NCBI GenBank assembly: GCA_002869315.1
Contig: PKTD01000276.1
Coordinates: 1 to 48,359 of the forward strand
Length of the DNA: 48,359 nucleotides
Direction: 5' to 3'
DNA from: Marinilabiliales bacterium
Lineage (GTDB): Bacteria > Bacteroidota > Bacteroidia > Bacteroidales > F082
The stretch's first letter is position 1. Each line of letters begins with the position of its first letter. The position numbers were made by a program, and so were the translations under genes. Below are positions 16,644 to 24,654 of the stretch, piece by piece. A model generated the notes under the pieces. That model was not told the DNA's origin. It was given only the letters and a program-made list of their open reading frames with translations, and ran no database searches.

Positions 16644-17513
16644 ATGAATTTTAAACAATCGGTACAAGACCTTTTAAGCAATCATTTCCAAAAGAAAATA
16701 TCGGTAATAGATTATAGTTCTTTGGGGGGTGGATCCATTAATAGCGCTTATAGAGTAAATACTGATGAAGGTGTTTATTTTGTTAAGACTAATTCAAAGG
16801 ACAGTTTCCCTGAAATGTTTTCTAAAGAGGCAAGGGGACTTGAATTACTCGCAAATGCCAATTGCGTAGGAGTGCCTGAAATAATATGTTATGGAGATAT
16901 TGAGAGTGATTCGTTTTTAATTCTGGAATATATAGAAGAATCATCCAAATCTCATAATTTTTGGGATGAATTTGCAAAGAACCTTGCCTGCCTTCACAAA
17001 AAGACAAGTACAAAATTTGGCCTCGACCATGATAATTATATTGGGTCTTTAGTTCAATTTAATGAATTCAAAGAAAGCTGGTCGGAGTTTTTTACATTGC
17101 AACGACTGGAAAAGCAGTTGAAAATGGCTATAGATGCTTATCTGATAGATAAATCGATTATCAATTATTTTGAAAGATTTTATAAGCGAATTGATGAGAT
17201 ATTTCCACAGGAAGAACCTTCTTTAATTCATGGTGATTTATGGAGTGGAAATTATATGTCAGGGCCTGATTCGCAAGCCATGATAATAGATCCGGCTGTA
17301 TACTATGGTCATCGGGAGATGGATCTCGGAATGTCATTGCTTTTTGGGGGTTTTTCGGGAGAATTTTATGATTCTTACAATAGGTATTTTCCCATGGAAA
17401 AGGGATGGCAAAAAAGGATGGAGTACTGTAATCTTTACCCTTTACTAGTGCATGTTAATCTGTTTGGGGGCTCTTATTCCTCATCAGTAAAATCTATAAT
17501 CACAAAATTCTAA
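16644..17513 (+). CDS. Fructosamine-3-kinase family protein
   Basis: A 289-residue kinase of the aminoglycoside-phosphotransferase fold. Motifs: the Gly-rich SSLGGGSINSAYRV with VYFVKTN (ATP-binding Lys) near the N-terminus, LILEYIEE in the hinge, the catalytic loop HGDLWSGN (residues 196-203) and the metal-binding IDPAVYYGHREMDL starting at about 215. Members phosphorylate ketosamine (Amadori) adducts so that they fall off proteins or small molecules; bacterial relatives also act on free sugars. The gene stands between the FMN-binding gene and the Rrf2 regulator with its own promoter element, so a link to the redox cluster is not shown. Confidence 0.9.
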   Translation: MNFKQSVQDLLSNHFQKKISVIDYSSLGGGSINSAYRVNTDEGVYFVKTNSKDSFPEMFSKEARGLELLANANCVGVPEIICYGDIESDSFLILEYIEESSKSHNFWDEFAKNLACLHKKTSTKFGLDHDNYIGSLVQFNEFKESWSEFFTLQRLEKQLKMAIDAYLIDKSIINYFERFYKRIDEIFPQEEPSLIHGDLWSGNYMSGPDSQAMIIDPAVYYGHREMDLGMSLLFGGFSGEFYDSYNRYFPMEKGWQKRMEYCNLYPLLVHVNLFGGSYSSSVKSIITKF

Positions 17514-17587
17514 TTGTGAAATAAGTGTTAAAATATGTTGAAAAACCACCTTATTGTAAGTTAAATTAATAAGTTTACAGATTCTAA

Positions 17588-17601
17588 TTCTTATATAAGA
17601 A
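17588..17601. promoter_or_regulatory. 14-bp perfect palindrome abutting the Rrf2 start
   Basis: TTCTTATATAAGAA is a perfect palindrome ending on the base before the ATG of the Rrf2-family gene. Position and symmetry suit an autoregulatory operator. It shares ATATAAG with the inverted repeat at 18034-18053. That it is an operator is inference. Confidence 0.4.
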
Positions 17602-18000
17602 ATGGCCAGTATTATTAACTTTTCTGAGGCTGCCACCATTGGTATTCATAGTATGATAGTTATTGCAAGGGAAGAAAAACCTCTAAATGCAATTGAGTTA
17701 TCAAACAAAATAGCAAAGTCGAAACACCATATTGGTAAAGTGTTACAGCGACTTGTTAAAATGGGATATCTGAAATCGCAGAGAGGCCCCACTGGTGGGT
17801 TTGCGCTTAATGTTGATCCTAATCAAATTTCCATGTATCAAATATATACAGCCATAGAAGGACCTGTTTCACATAACGGATGTGAGGCTAAAAATCACAT
17901 TTGCGGGTTTAATAAGTGCATTCAAAATAATCTTGTAAGTAAAATGTCCATCGAGTTTGTAAACTTTATGGAAGGAGAAAAATTGCAAGATTATATATAG
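17602..18000 (+). CDS. Rrf2-family transcriptional regulator with Fe-S-type cysteines
   Basis: 132 residues. A winged helix of the Rrf2 group: FSEAATIGIHSMIVIA start, recognition part KSKHHIGKVLQRLVKMGYL and wing SQRGPTGGFAL. Cys94, Cys101 and Cys106 (C-x6-C-x4-C) span 12 residues, the same overall span as the Fe-S Cys of IscR. The family includes NsrR (nitric oxide) and IscR (cluster status). Its place 265 bp before the porin-nrfHA genes, on the same strand, suggests a nitrite- or NO-responsive regulator of that module; this is inference. Palindromes lie at its own start and in the downstream gap. Confidence 0.88.
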   Translation: MASIINFSEAATIGIHSMIVIAREEKPLNAIELSNKIAKSKHHIGKVLQRLVKMGYLKSQRGPTGGFALNVDPNQISMYQIYTAIEGPVSHNGCEAKNHICGFNKCIQNNLVSKMSIEFVNFMEGEKLQDYI

Positions 18001-18033
18001 GGAACCTAATTTTCAGAATTTAAAAAAACATCA

Positions 18034-18053
18034 ATTATGATATAAGTCATAAT
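18034..18053. promoter_or_regulatory. Inverted repeat between the Rrf2 gene and the nrf module
   Basis: ATTATGA-TATAAG-TCATAAT: 7-bp perfect arms with a 6-base centre, 33 bases after the Rrf2 stop and about 160 bases before the -7 element of the porin-nrf genes. It is a candidate regulator site. AT richness makes chance symmetry possible. Confidence 0.35.
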
Positions 18054-18215
18054 ATAAAACGTTAATATATAACAACCCATCTAAATAACAAGTTAAATTT
18101 CATACATAATAGTTTTAATAAACACTAAATCAATTAGATAAATCTTTTTTTTATTTAGAATATTGATAAATTTATTTGACGAATAAAATTGTGCATATAC
18201 ATATTAAATTATTGG

Positions 18216-18223
18216 TATGTTTG
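18216..18223 (+). promoter_or_regulatory. Promoter -7 element of the porin-nrfHA unit
   Basis: TATGTTTG fits TAnnTTTG, 42 bases before the porin ATG. The nearest TTG box is 24 bases upstream, longer than the usual 19-21, which would fit a promoter that needs an activator. Confidence 0.45.
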
Positions 18224-18265
18224 TAATTAAAGAAAAACGATACTTAAAATATTAAATTAATACCT

Positions 18266-19555
18266 ATGAAAAAAAATTACATATTAACACTGATGATAAG
18301 CATCATTTTATTATCGGGGGATATTATTGCACAGTCATCTTCATTAAGTGCTGAATTACGTCCTCGCTTCGAATTCAGAAATGGATATAAGCAACTAATG
18401 CCAGATGGCAACAATCCGGCGGCCTTTATTTCCCAAAGAACCAGGTTAAATGGATTTTATTCGAATGATAATTTTATTTTAAAAATTAGTTTGCAGGATG
18501 TAAGAGTTTGGGGAGATGTTAACCAACTGAATACTTCAGATGTTAACGGAACATCTATCCATGAAGCTTGGGGAGAAATATTATTCAGTAAAGTGGTCTC
18601 TTTTAAAGTAGGTCGTCAGGAAATAATTTATGATGATCACAGGATTTTTGGTAGTGTTGGCTGGGCACAGCAAGCTAGGAGTCACGATGCTGCAATTTTG
18701 AAATTAAAACCAAATAGTAAACATGATATTCATTTAGGATTTGCATATAATGCCAAAAAAGAATCGCTGTTTAAAGTTGATTATGTTGGTATGGGCAATT
18801 ATAAAGCATTACAGTTTGCACATTATCATGGTAGTTTCAATAAGTTTGGGATAAGCATAATGGAATTATATAACGGACTAGCTTTCGATTCTGATACTTC
18901 TGCTGCTGTTGTAGAAGAGATAGCGTGGAGTTTAACATTAGGCACTCGACTTACTTATAAATCTGATAAAATTGCTGCTAATATTGCTTATTATTATCAG
19001 GGGGGAAAAAATGCTTCCAATAATGATCTTGCGGCTACCTACTTTGCTGCAGATGTTGATTTCAAACTAATCAGTAATTTTTCATTTGGTATTGGTGGTG
19101 AATATCTTTCAGGAACTGCCAGCAAGGATAATGGAAACGGAACTGATAATTCTTTCACTCCATTTTATGGAACAAACCATAAATTCAACGGATGGATGGA
19201 CTATTTTTTTGTAGGAAATCATGGTGGTAATGTTGGACTTACGGATATTTATTTACCCATAAAGTACAACTTAAATAAGTGGAGTTTTGCTCTAATACCA
19301 CATTATTTCATGTCGGCAGCCACTGTTTCAGAAAAACAAACAGACGGCAGTTGGAAAGATTTCAGCAATACACTTGGTACTGAAATCGACTTCTCAATTG
19401 CTTATAAATTAAATAAGCAAGTTGCATTACAGGCAGGTTATTCACAAATGTTAGCCACTGAAACCATGGAAGTTCTCAAAGGTGGAAACTACAATAATAC
19501 GAATAACTGGGCATGGTTAATGATAACATTCAAACCTACTTTTTTTGAAAAATAA
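18266..19555 (+). CDS. Outer-membrane porin (alginate-export-like barrel) of the nrf unit
   Basis: 429 residues with signal peptide MKKNYILTLMISIILLSGDIIAQ. The barrel shows ELRPRFEFRNGYKQL, QRTRLNGFYSNDNFILKISLQDVRVWGD and VSFKVGRQEIIYDDHRIFG, the pattern of the AlgE-like alginate-export barrels often found next to respiratory genes in Bacteroidota. It ends LMITFKPTFFEK. nrfH starts 5 bases after the stop, so it is the first gene of the nrfHA transcript. Passage of nitrite or ammonium through the outer membrane is an attractive inference, but specificity cannot be read from the sequence. Confidence 0.75.
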   Translation: MKKNYILTLMISIILLSGDIIAQSSSLSAELRPRFEFRNGYKQLMPDGNNPAAFISQRTRLNGFYSNDNFILKISLQDVRVWGDVNQLNTSDVNGTSIHEAWGEILFSKVVSFKVGRQEIIYDDHRIFGSVGWAQQARSHDAAILKLKPNSKHDIHLGFAYNAKKESLFKVDYVGMGNYKALQFAHYHGSFNKFGISIMELYNGLAFDSDTSAAVVEEIAWSLTLGTRLTYKSDKIAANIAYYYQGGKNASNNDLAATYFAADVDFKLISNFSFGIGGEYLSGTASKDNGNGTDNSFTPFYGTNHKFNGWMDYFFVGNHGGNVGLTDIYLPIKYNLNKWSFALIPHYFMSAATVSEKQTDGSWKDFSNTLGTEIDFSIAYKLNKQVALQAGYSQMLATETMEVLKGGNYNNTNNWAWLMITFKPTFFEK

Positions 19556-19560
19556 ATATT

Positions 19561-20154
19561 ATGTCAAAAATCATTAATTATATAATTCCACCAAAGAACT
19601 GGCAGGTGATAGTTGCTGTTTTAGTCGGATTGATTATTGGGATTTTTGTGTACATTTTTTATGTTTCCAATGCTGTTTCATATCTTTCCGATAATCCTGA
19701 AACCTGCATTAACTGCCATGTTATGAACAGTCAGTACGACAGTTGGAATCATTCTTCACACAGGGAGAAAGCCAATTGTAATGATTGTCATGTTCCGCAC
19801 AATAATATCTTTAATAAGTATTTTTTTAAGGCTAAAGACGGGATGAGACATGCCACAATGTTTACACTCCGACTGGAGCCTCAGGCAATAAAAATTAAAG
19901 AAGCAGGTATTGAAGTTGTACAGGATAATTGTATTCGCTGCCACTCCAATCTGATTACCGACCACAGAGTGCTGACATTAGATAATAGTTATCATAAATA
20001 CAGGCTCGAAGAGCGTAAATGCTGGGAATGTCACAGAGAAGTCCCACATGGAAAAGTACGTAGCCTTTCAGCAAGTAAAAATTCATTAATTCCAAATGTA
20101 AGAAAACCCATTCCTGACTGGATAAATAATATTGTAAATAAAATTGATAAATAA
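19561..20154 (+). CDS. nrfH: Cytochrome c nitrite reductase small subunit NrfH
   Basis: A 197-residue membrane-anchored tetraheme quinol dehydrogenase of the NapC/NrfH family that hands electrons from menaquinol to NrfA on the periplasmic side. One N-terminal helix (VIVAVLVGLIIGIFVYIFYV) is followed by four CxxCH heme sites: CINCH at residue 49, then CNDCH, CIRCH and CWECH. The C-terminal tail of about 40 residues is rich in Lys, Arg and Pro. It sits 5 bases after the porin and 7 bases before nrfA. Identification is firm. Confidence 0.95.
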   Translation: MSKIINYIIPPKNWQVIVAVLVGLIIGIFVYIFYVSNAVSYLSDNPETCINCHVMNSQYDSWNHSSHREKANCNDCHVPHNNIFNKYFFKAKDGMRHATMFTLRLEPQAIKIKEAGIEVVQDNCIRCHSNLITDHRVLTLDNSYHKYRLEERKCWECHREVPHGKVRSLSASKNSLIPNVRKPIPDWINNIVNKIDK

Positions 20155-20161
20155 TACTGTC

Positions 20162-21670
20162 ATGAGTAAAAAAAGAAAACCGATAATTAATTGGATACTG
20201 TTTTTGGCAACAGTAGTTGTAGTATTTCTATTGGGCCTGTTAGCATCTTCTATTACCGAAAGAAGAGCAGAGGTTGCTGCAACCTATAAGCCTGAAGTTA
20301 AAATTAAAGAATGGGAACCCAGAAATGAAGTTTGGGGCAAAAATTTTCCTACGGAATATGATTCATATCAAATGAATGATGAATCAAATTTTGCATCTAA
20401 ATATAATGGGAATGCCATGATTGATATGCTTGAAGTTGATCCTCGTTTAGTTGTTTTATGGGCTGGTTATGGCTTTTCAAAAGACTATAATCAAGGAAGA
20501 GGACATACTTATGCTATTCAGGATTTAAGGAATACTCTTAGAACCGGGGGGCCTAAGGATGAAAATGATGGGCCTATGCCTTCCACATGCTGGACATGTA
20601 AAAGTCCTGATGTGCCACGTGTAATGAATGAGCAAGGTGTAAAAGAATTTTACACAGGTAAATGGGCTCGTTTGGGCGCCGAAATAGTAAATCCTATTGG
20701 ATGTGCTGATTGCCATAATAATGAAACCATGGAACTTCAAATATCACGTCCTGCTCTTGCAGAGGCATTTGAGAGAATGGGAAAGGATATCAATGATGCA
20801 ACACATCAGGAAATGAGAAGCCTTGTTTGTGCTCAATGTCATGTGGAATATTACTTTGATAAAAAACGACCAGGAGCAGAAGGTTCAGCATATTTAACAT
20901 TTCCATGGGACAAGGGAATGTCGGTTGAAGAAATGGAAGAGTATTATGACAATAAAAACTTTAAGGACTGGACTCATAAACTCAGTAAAGCACCAATGCT
21001 AAAAGCGCAGCACCCTGGCTATGAGGTTTATTTAACAGGAATACATGCAGAAAGAGGAGTTTCATGTGCCGATTGTCATATGCCATATATGAGTGAGGGT
21101 GGAAAGAAATATACCGATCATCATATACAGTCGCCATTAAACAATATAGAAAATTCATGCATGGTTTGTCATAGGGAAAAAACCGCACAACTTCTTAAGG
21201 ATGTTTATGACAGACAGGATAAAGTTATTGAAAACAGGGATAAACTTGAAGAACTTATAGTTAGAGCCCATGTTGAGGCAAAAACAGCCTGGGATTTAGG
21301 TGCAACTGATAGTCAAATGGAGGAGATTTTAATGGACATTCGTCATGCTCAATGGCGCTGGGATTATGCCGCAGCAAGTCATGGAGGATCATTCCATTCA
21401 CCAGTTGAAATTTCGAGAGTAGTTTCTACAGGAATAGATATCGCACAGGAAGGAAGAATTAAACTTGCCCGATTGCTAATAAATCTTGGTTATGAAGGCG
21501 AAGTGCCATATCCTGATATTTCAACTAAAGCAAAAGCACAAGAATTTATTGGTTTACCTATGGATAAGTTAAAGGCAGAAAAAAACCAATTCTTAAAAAA
21601 TCTTGCCCCAAAATGGGATGAAGAAGCGAAGAACAGAGAATCAAAGATGCCAATAGTTTATAATAATTAA
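20162..21670 (+). CDS. nrfA: Cytochrome c nitrite reductase catalytic subunit NrfA
   Basis: 502 residues from the ATG at 20162; an in-frame ATG at 20144 overlaps nrfH. A periplasmic pentaheme enzyme reducing nitrite to ammonium with six electrons. The diagnostic active-site heme is CWTCK (residues 143-147, Lys as axial ligand), followed by four CxxCH sites: CADCH, CAQCH, CADCH and CMVCH. FPWDKGMSVEEMEEYYD and APMLKAQHPGYEVY are family segments around the calcium and active-site region. An uncleaved signal/anchor helix (WILFLATVVVVFLLGLLAS) is at the N-terminus. A strong terminator follows 13 bases after the stop. Confidence 0.97.
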   Translation: MSKKRKPIINWILFLATVVVVFLLGLLASSITERRAEVAATYKPEVKIKEWEPRNEVWGKNFPTEYDSYQMNDESNFASKYNGNAMIDMLEVDPRLVVLWAGYGFSKDYNQGRGHTYAIQDLRNTLRTGGPKDENDGPMPSTCWTCKSPDVPRVMNEQGVKEFYTGKWARLGAEIVNPIGCADCHNNETMELQISRPALAEAFERMGKDINDATHQEMRSLVCAQCHVEYYFDKKRPGAEGSAYLTFPWDKGMSVEEMEEYYDNKNFKDWTHKLSKAPMLKAQHPGYEVYLTGIHAERGVSCADCHMPYMSEGGKKYTDHHIQSPLNNIENSCMVCHREKTAQLLKDVYDRQDKVIENRDKLEELIVRAHVEAKTAWDLGATDSQMEEILMDIRHAQWRWDYAAASHGGSFHSPVEISRVVSTGIDIAQEGRIKLARLLINLGYEGEVPYPDISTKAKAQEFIGLPMDKLKAEKNQFLKNLAPKWDEEAKNRESKMPIVYNN

Positions 21671-21683
21671 AGGATACTGAATC

Positions 21684-21720
21684 AAAAAAAGGCAAGCATT
21701 TAATATGTTTGCCTTTTTTT
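21684..21720 (+). terminator. Strong hairpin between nrfA and resB
   Basis: AAAAAAAGGCAAGCAT and ATGTTTGCCTTTTTTT pair over 16 bp (one G-U) around the loop TTAAT and end in seven T. It is symmetric enough to work in both directions. It lies 13 bases after nrfA and 19 bases before the resB ATG, so it may limit read-through into the cytochrome maturation genes. Confidence 0.9.
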
Positions 21721-21739
21721 GATTAATTCAAAGATTTAT

Positions 21740-22972
21740 ATGGCAGGTAGAAGAAAAATATGGACGGCTAATTGGGCTTATAAAGAAGGACTTATAATTG
21801 GTGTCGGCCTGTTTATAACTGGTATATCTCTGGAATATTTCACAATGGGCAGAGGGGTAAAATCCCTTATGGAGTTTCCTTTTAATATTTATTTTTTAGT
21901 TGGACTCCTGATTTTAACACTTTTATTGTGGTTTACAGCCCGAAAAATAGCAATTACACAATGGCTTGGTAGTGTTCCTGCTGCTGTAAGTTCAATATCC
22001 TTATTTCTCATTATGGGATTGATAATGGGGCTTAATATGCAAACAGATCAGGTACAATCAGGTTTTTTGCATTTTATTGGGTTTACACATATCAGCACCT
22101 CTTGGCCCTATATGTTTTCTGTTTTGTTTTTATTATTGTCTCTAGGAATTACATGCTTAAAGAATATATTTCCTTTAAACAAAAGTAAACTTGGTTTTAC
22201 AGTCAGTCATTTGGGTTTGTTTGTAGTACTTATATCTGCAAATTTTGGAGGCTCACAATTAGTACGTCTAGAGATGGAACTTCAGGAAAACCGCATTACT
22301 ACTTATGCCACCAATAAATCAGACAATCAGGTATATAACCTCCCTTTCGCAGTAAAACTAAATGATTTTATTCTGGATGAGTATAATCCTAAACTTACTA
22401 TCGTAAACAATATATCAGGAGAAATGATACATGGCAATGGTAAGAATATTATCACCATCGACAGTAGTATTAAGTTTAAGATTTTAAAATATAAAATAGA
22501 AATTTTAAACTATATCGAATCTGCTGTCAAAGCAGGTGATAAATACTATTTTAATAATGAACCCGGTGCTTGTCCGGCTGCACATGTTAATGTAACATTT
22601 GAGGATGGTCATCAAATTCAGGCTTGGCTCAGTTGTGGAAGTTATAATAGGCAATTTGAATCATTAAAGCTGGATTCGCAAAATTCATTGGTGATGCTAT
22701 TCCCAGAACCAAAACTATTTGTATCGGAAATACAATTATTTAATAAAAAGGGTGATATAACAAATGCAAAACTGGAAGTAAATAAGCCTTTTGATTATGA
22801 CCAATTTAAAATTTATCAATTGAGTTATGATTCAAATCTTGGTAAATGGTCAGATACTTCAGTAATCGAACTTATTTATGACCCCTGGTTGCCCTATGTT
22901 TATATTGGCATTTTTTTAATGATAATTGGTGCAATATATATGTTATTTACCGGTGCGGTCAAAAAAAAGTAA
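21740..22972 (+). CDS. resB: ResB-like cytochrome c maturation protein
   Basis: 410 residues from the ATG at 21740; an in-frame TTG at 21719 lies in the terminator. Three membrane helices in the first ~150 residues, a fourth around VSHLGLFVVLISANF, a periplasmic domain of some 190 residues (LVRLEMELQENRI ... FKIYQLSYDSNLGKWSD) and a final helix (YVYIGIFLMIIGAIYMLF) give the ResB/Ccs1 topology. The periplasmic domain binds apocytochrome and works with CcsA in System II heme attachment. Its place after nrfA and before ccsA suggests a pair dedicated to NrfHA, perhaps including the CWTCK heme, as fused NrfI does in Wolinella (from memory). Confidence 0.85.
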   Translation: MAGRRKIWTANWAYKEGLIIGVGLFITGISLEYFTMGRGVKSLMEFPFNIYFLVGLLILTLLLWFTARKIAITQWLGSVPAAVSSISLFLIMGLIMGLNMQTDQVQSGFLHFIGFTHISTSWPYMFSVLFLLLSLGITCLKNIFPLNKSKLGFTVSHLGLFVVLISANFGGSQLVRLEMELQENRITTYATNKSDNQVYNLPFAVKLNDFILDEYNPKLTIVNNISGEMIHGNGKNIITIDSSIKFKILKYKIEILNYIESAVKAGDKYYFNNEPGACPAAHVNVTFEDGHQIQAWLSCGSYNRQFESLKLDSQNSLVMLFPEPKLFVSEIQLFNKKGDITNAKLEVNKPFDYDQFKIYQLSYDSNLGKWSDTSVIELIYDPWLPYVYIGIFLMIIGAIYMLFTGAVKKK

Positions 22973-22976
22973 TTAT

Positions 22977-23777
22977 ATGGAATGGATTAGTTTTCCCAAT
23001 TATGCAATTGTAACTATAACCATTTGGGTGGTTTCATTATTTCTGAAAGGAATATTTCCCAATAACAAGGCTGTTTTAAAAACGGCTGATATAATAATAA
23101 TTGGAGGAATTATTTTACTGGGATATTATATCATCCAATTGTGGGTTTTACTTGAAAGACCTCCCATGCGTACTCTTGGTGAAACGCGTTTATGGTATTC
23201 ATTATTTCTTTCAGCAATAGGTTTTACGTTTTTTTTAAGGTGGAGATATTATTGGTTTTTAGTATTAAGTATTCTGTTTGCAAGCATGTTCTTATTAATG
23301 AATATCATAAGCCCTGAAAACTTTAATAAAACCCTGATGCCGGCATTATTAAGTCCCTGGTTTGTACCTCATGTAATTGTATATATTTTTGCGTATTCTA
23401 CTTTGGGAGCATCCAGTTTAGTGGCACTTAAACTTTTAATACCCTTGAAGAAGTCGGAATCTACTATTGAGTTTGAGTATCTTGCTGATAATCTCGTATA
23501 TATTGGTTTTGCTTTTTTAACAATGGGCTTGTTATTCGGTGCTTTATGGGCAAAGGAAGCCTGGGGACATTACTGGACATGGGACCCCAAAGAAACATGG
23601 GCTTTCCTTACCTGGTCAGTCTATCTAATATATATTCACCTAAGAAGTAAAAATGTTTTTAGTAAAAGAACAACTTATTGGGTATTACTTCTTGCTTTTA
23701 TAGTTTTATTGGTTTGCTGGTTCGGAGTTAATTATCTTCCATCTGCTGCAAACAGCATACATACATATTCCTCTTAA
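22977..23777 (+). CDS. ccsA: Heme attachment protein CcsA (System II)
   Basis: 266 residues from the ATG at 22977, four bases after the resB stop; the longer in-frame form would overlap resB. An integral membrane protein with about seven or eight helices that exports and presents heme to apocytochromes c. The Trp-rich signature WGHYWTWDPKETWAFLTW is intact, and conserved His residues appear in FVPHVIVYIFAYSTLGA and IYIHLRSK. It forms a split ResB + CcsA pair, whereas several Bacteroidota have a fused CcsBA. Identification is firm. Confidence 0.93.
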   Translation: MEWISFPNYAIVTITIWVVSLFLKGIFPNNKAVLKTADIIIIGGIILLGYYIIQLWVLLERPPMRTLGETRLWYSLFLSAIGFTFFLRWRYYWFLVLSILFASMFLLMNIISPENFNKTLMPALLSPWFVPHVIVYIFAYSTLGASSLVALKLLIPLKKSESTIEFEYLADNLVYIGFAFLTMGLLFGALWAKEAWGHYWTWDPKETWAFLTWSVYLIYIHLRSKNVFSKRTTYWVLLLAFIVLLVCWFGVNYLPSAANSIHTYSS

Positions 23778-23804
23778 AACAAAAATGCCTACAATTAAAA
23801 CAAA

Positions 23805-24581
23805 ATGCTATTTTTGGGAATGATTTCTGAAACTATTTTCAATTATTTACTTTATTCCTGGATAGCCCTTGCAATAATTATATTCCCTGTATTGTTAAGA
23901 ATAACAGCACCTTACGGACGACATACCAGTAATTCCTGGGGTCCGGTCATAAACAGTCGCCTGGGATGGGTTTTGATGGAAATCCCCGTAATAATTGTCT
24001 TTACATATTTTTTATTCAGAAATAATAACCCAATTTCATCTCCGGTTTTGGTTTTCTACGGACTTTTTATGTTGCATTATTTTAACCGAATATTCATATT
24101 TCCCTTCAGAATAAAAACTAATGGAAAAAAAATACCCATTAGTATAATATTACTTGCACTGTTTTTCAATGTGTCCAATGGGTTTTTTAATGGATACTGG
24201 TTTGGAGAAAACTCAAACTTATATGATAATTCATGGTTTTCAGATCCTAGATTTATCTTAGGCCTTTTGATTTTTTTCACGTGAATGTACATTAATATTA
24301 AGGCCGACAATAAATTACTTTCCTTGCGCAGCGGAGGAAAAAAGGGATATTTTATTCCAAGAGGATGGCTTTTTAATTATATATCATCACCAAATTTATT
24401 TGGAGAAATTATTGAGTGGACAGGTTGGGCTATAATGTGCTGGTGCCTGCCTTCGTTTTCATTTGCAATATGGACATTTGCCAACCTGGTTCCCAGAGCC
24501 CTTGACCATCACAGATGGTATAAGCGTCGTTTTGAAAATTATCCGGAAAAACGAAAAGCTGTTTTCCCTTATGTAATGTAA
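23805..24581 (+). pseudogene. Steroid 5-alpha-reductase-like membrane protein, broken by an in-frame TGA
   Basis: Two adjoining open segments (159 and 98 codons) are in the same frame, separated only by TGA at 24282-24284. Joined, they give a ~258-residue protein of the 3-oxo-5-alpha-steroid 4-dehydrogenase family. The first half has TAPYGRHTSNSWGPVI and MLHYFNRIFIFPFR. The second has NKLLSLRSGGKKGYFIPRG, FGEIIEWTGWAIMCW and DHHRWYKRRFENYPEKRKA, the NADPH-binding end. In relatives such as human SRD5A1 the interrupted place reads GM-x-IN, so the stop stands where Gly is expected (GGA to TGA, one base). TGA ends other genes here, so recoding is unlikely. It follows ccsA by 27 bases. Confidence 0.8.
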
Positions 24582-24624
24582 TTCATTGTGTTCCCAATCA
24601 TGTAAAATGCTTGGACTATATTAT

Positions 24625-24632
24625 TAATTTTG
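24625..24632 (+). promoter_or_regulatory. Promoter -7 element of dxs
   Basis: TAATTTTG fits TAnnTTTG, 22 bases before the dxs ATG. A TTGG lies only 11 bases upstream, so no normal -33 box is identified. Confidence 0.4.
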
Positions 24633-24654
24633 CTCTATAATTAAATGAATAACA

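Noticed and set aside
24282-24284. TGA read as glycine or selenocysteine in the 5-alpha-reductase gene
   Set aside because: TGA ends meaB, serS and the ureohydrolase gene at normal protein lengths, the expected residue is not Cys, and no SECIS-like fold was noticed. A nonsense change or base error is simpler.
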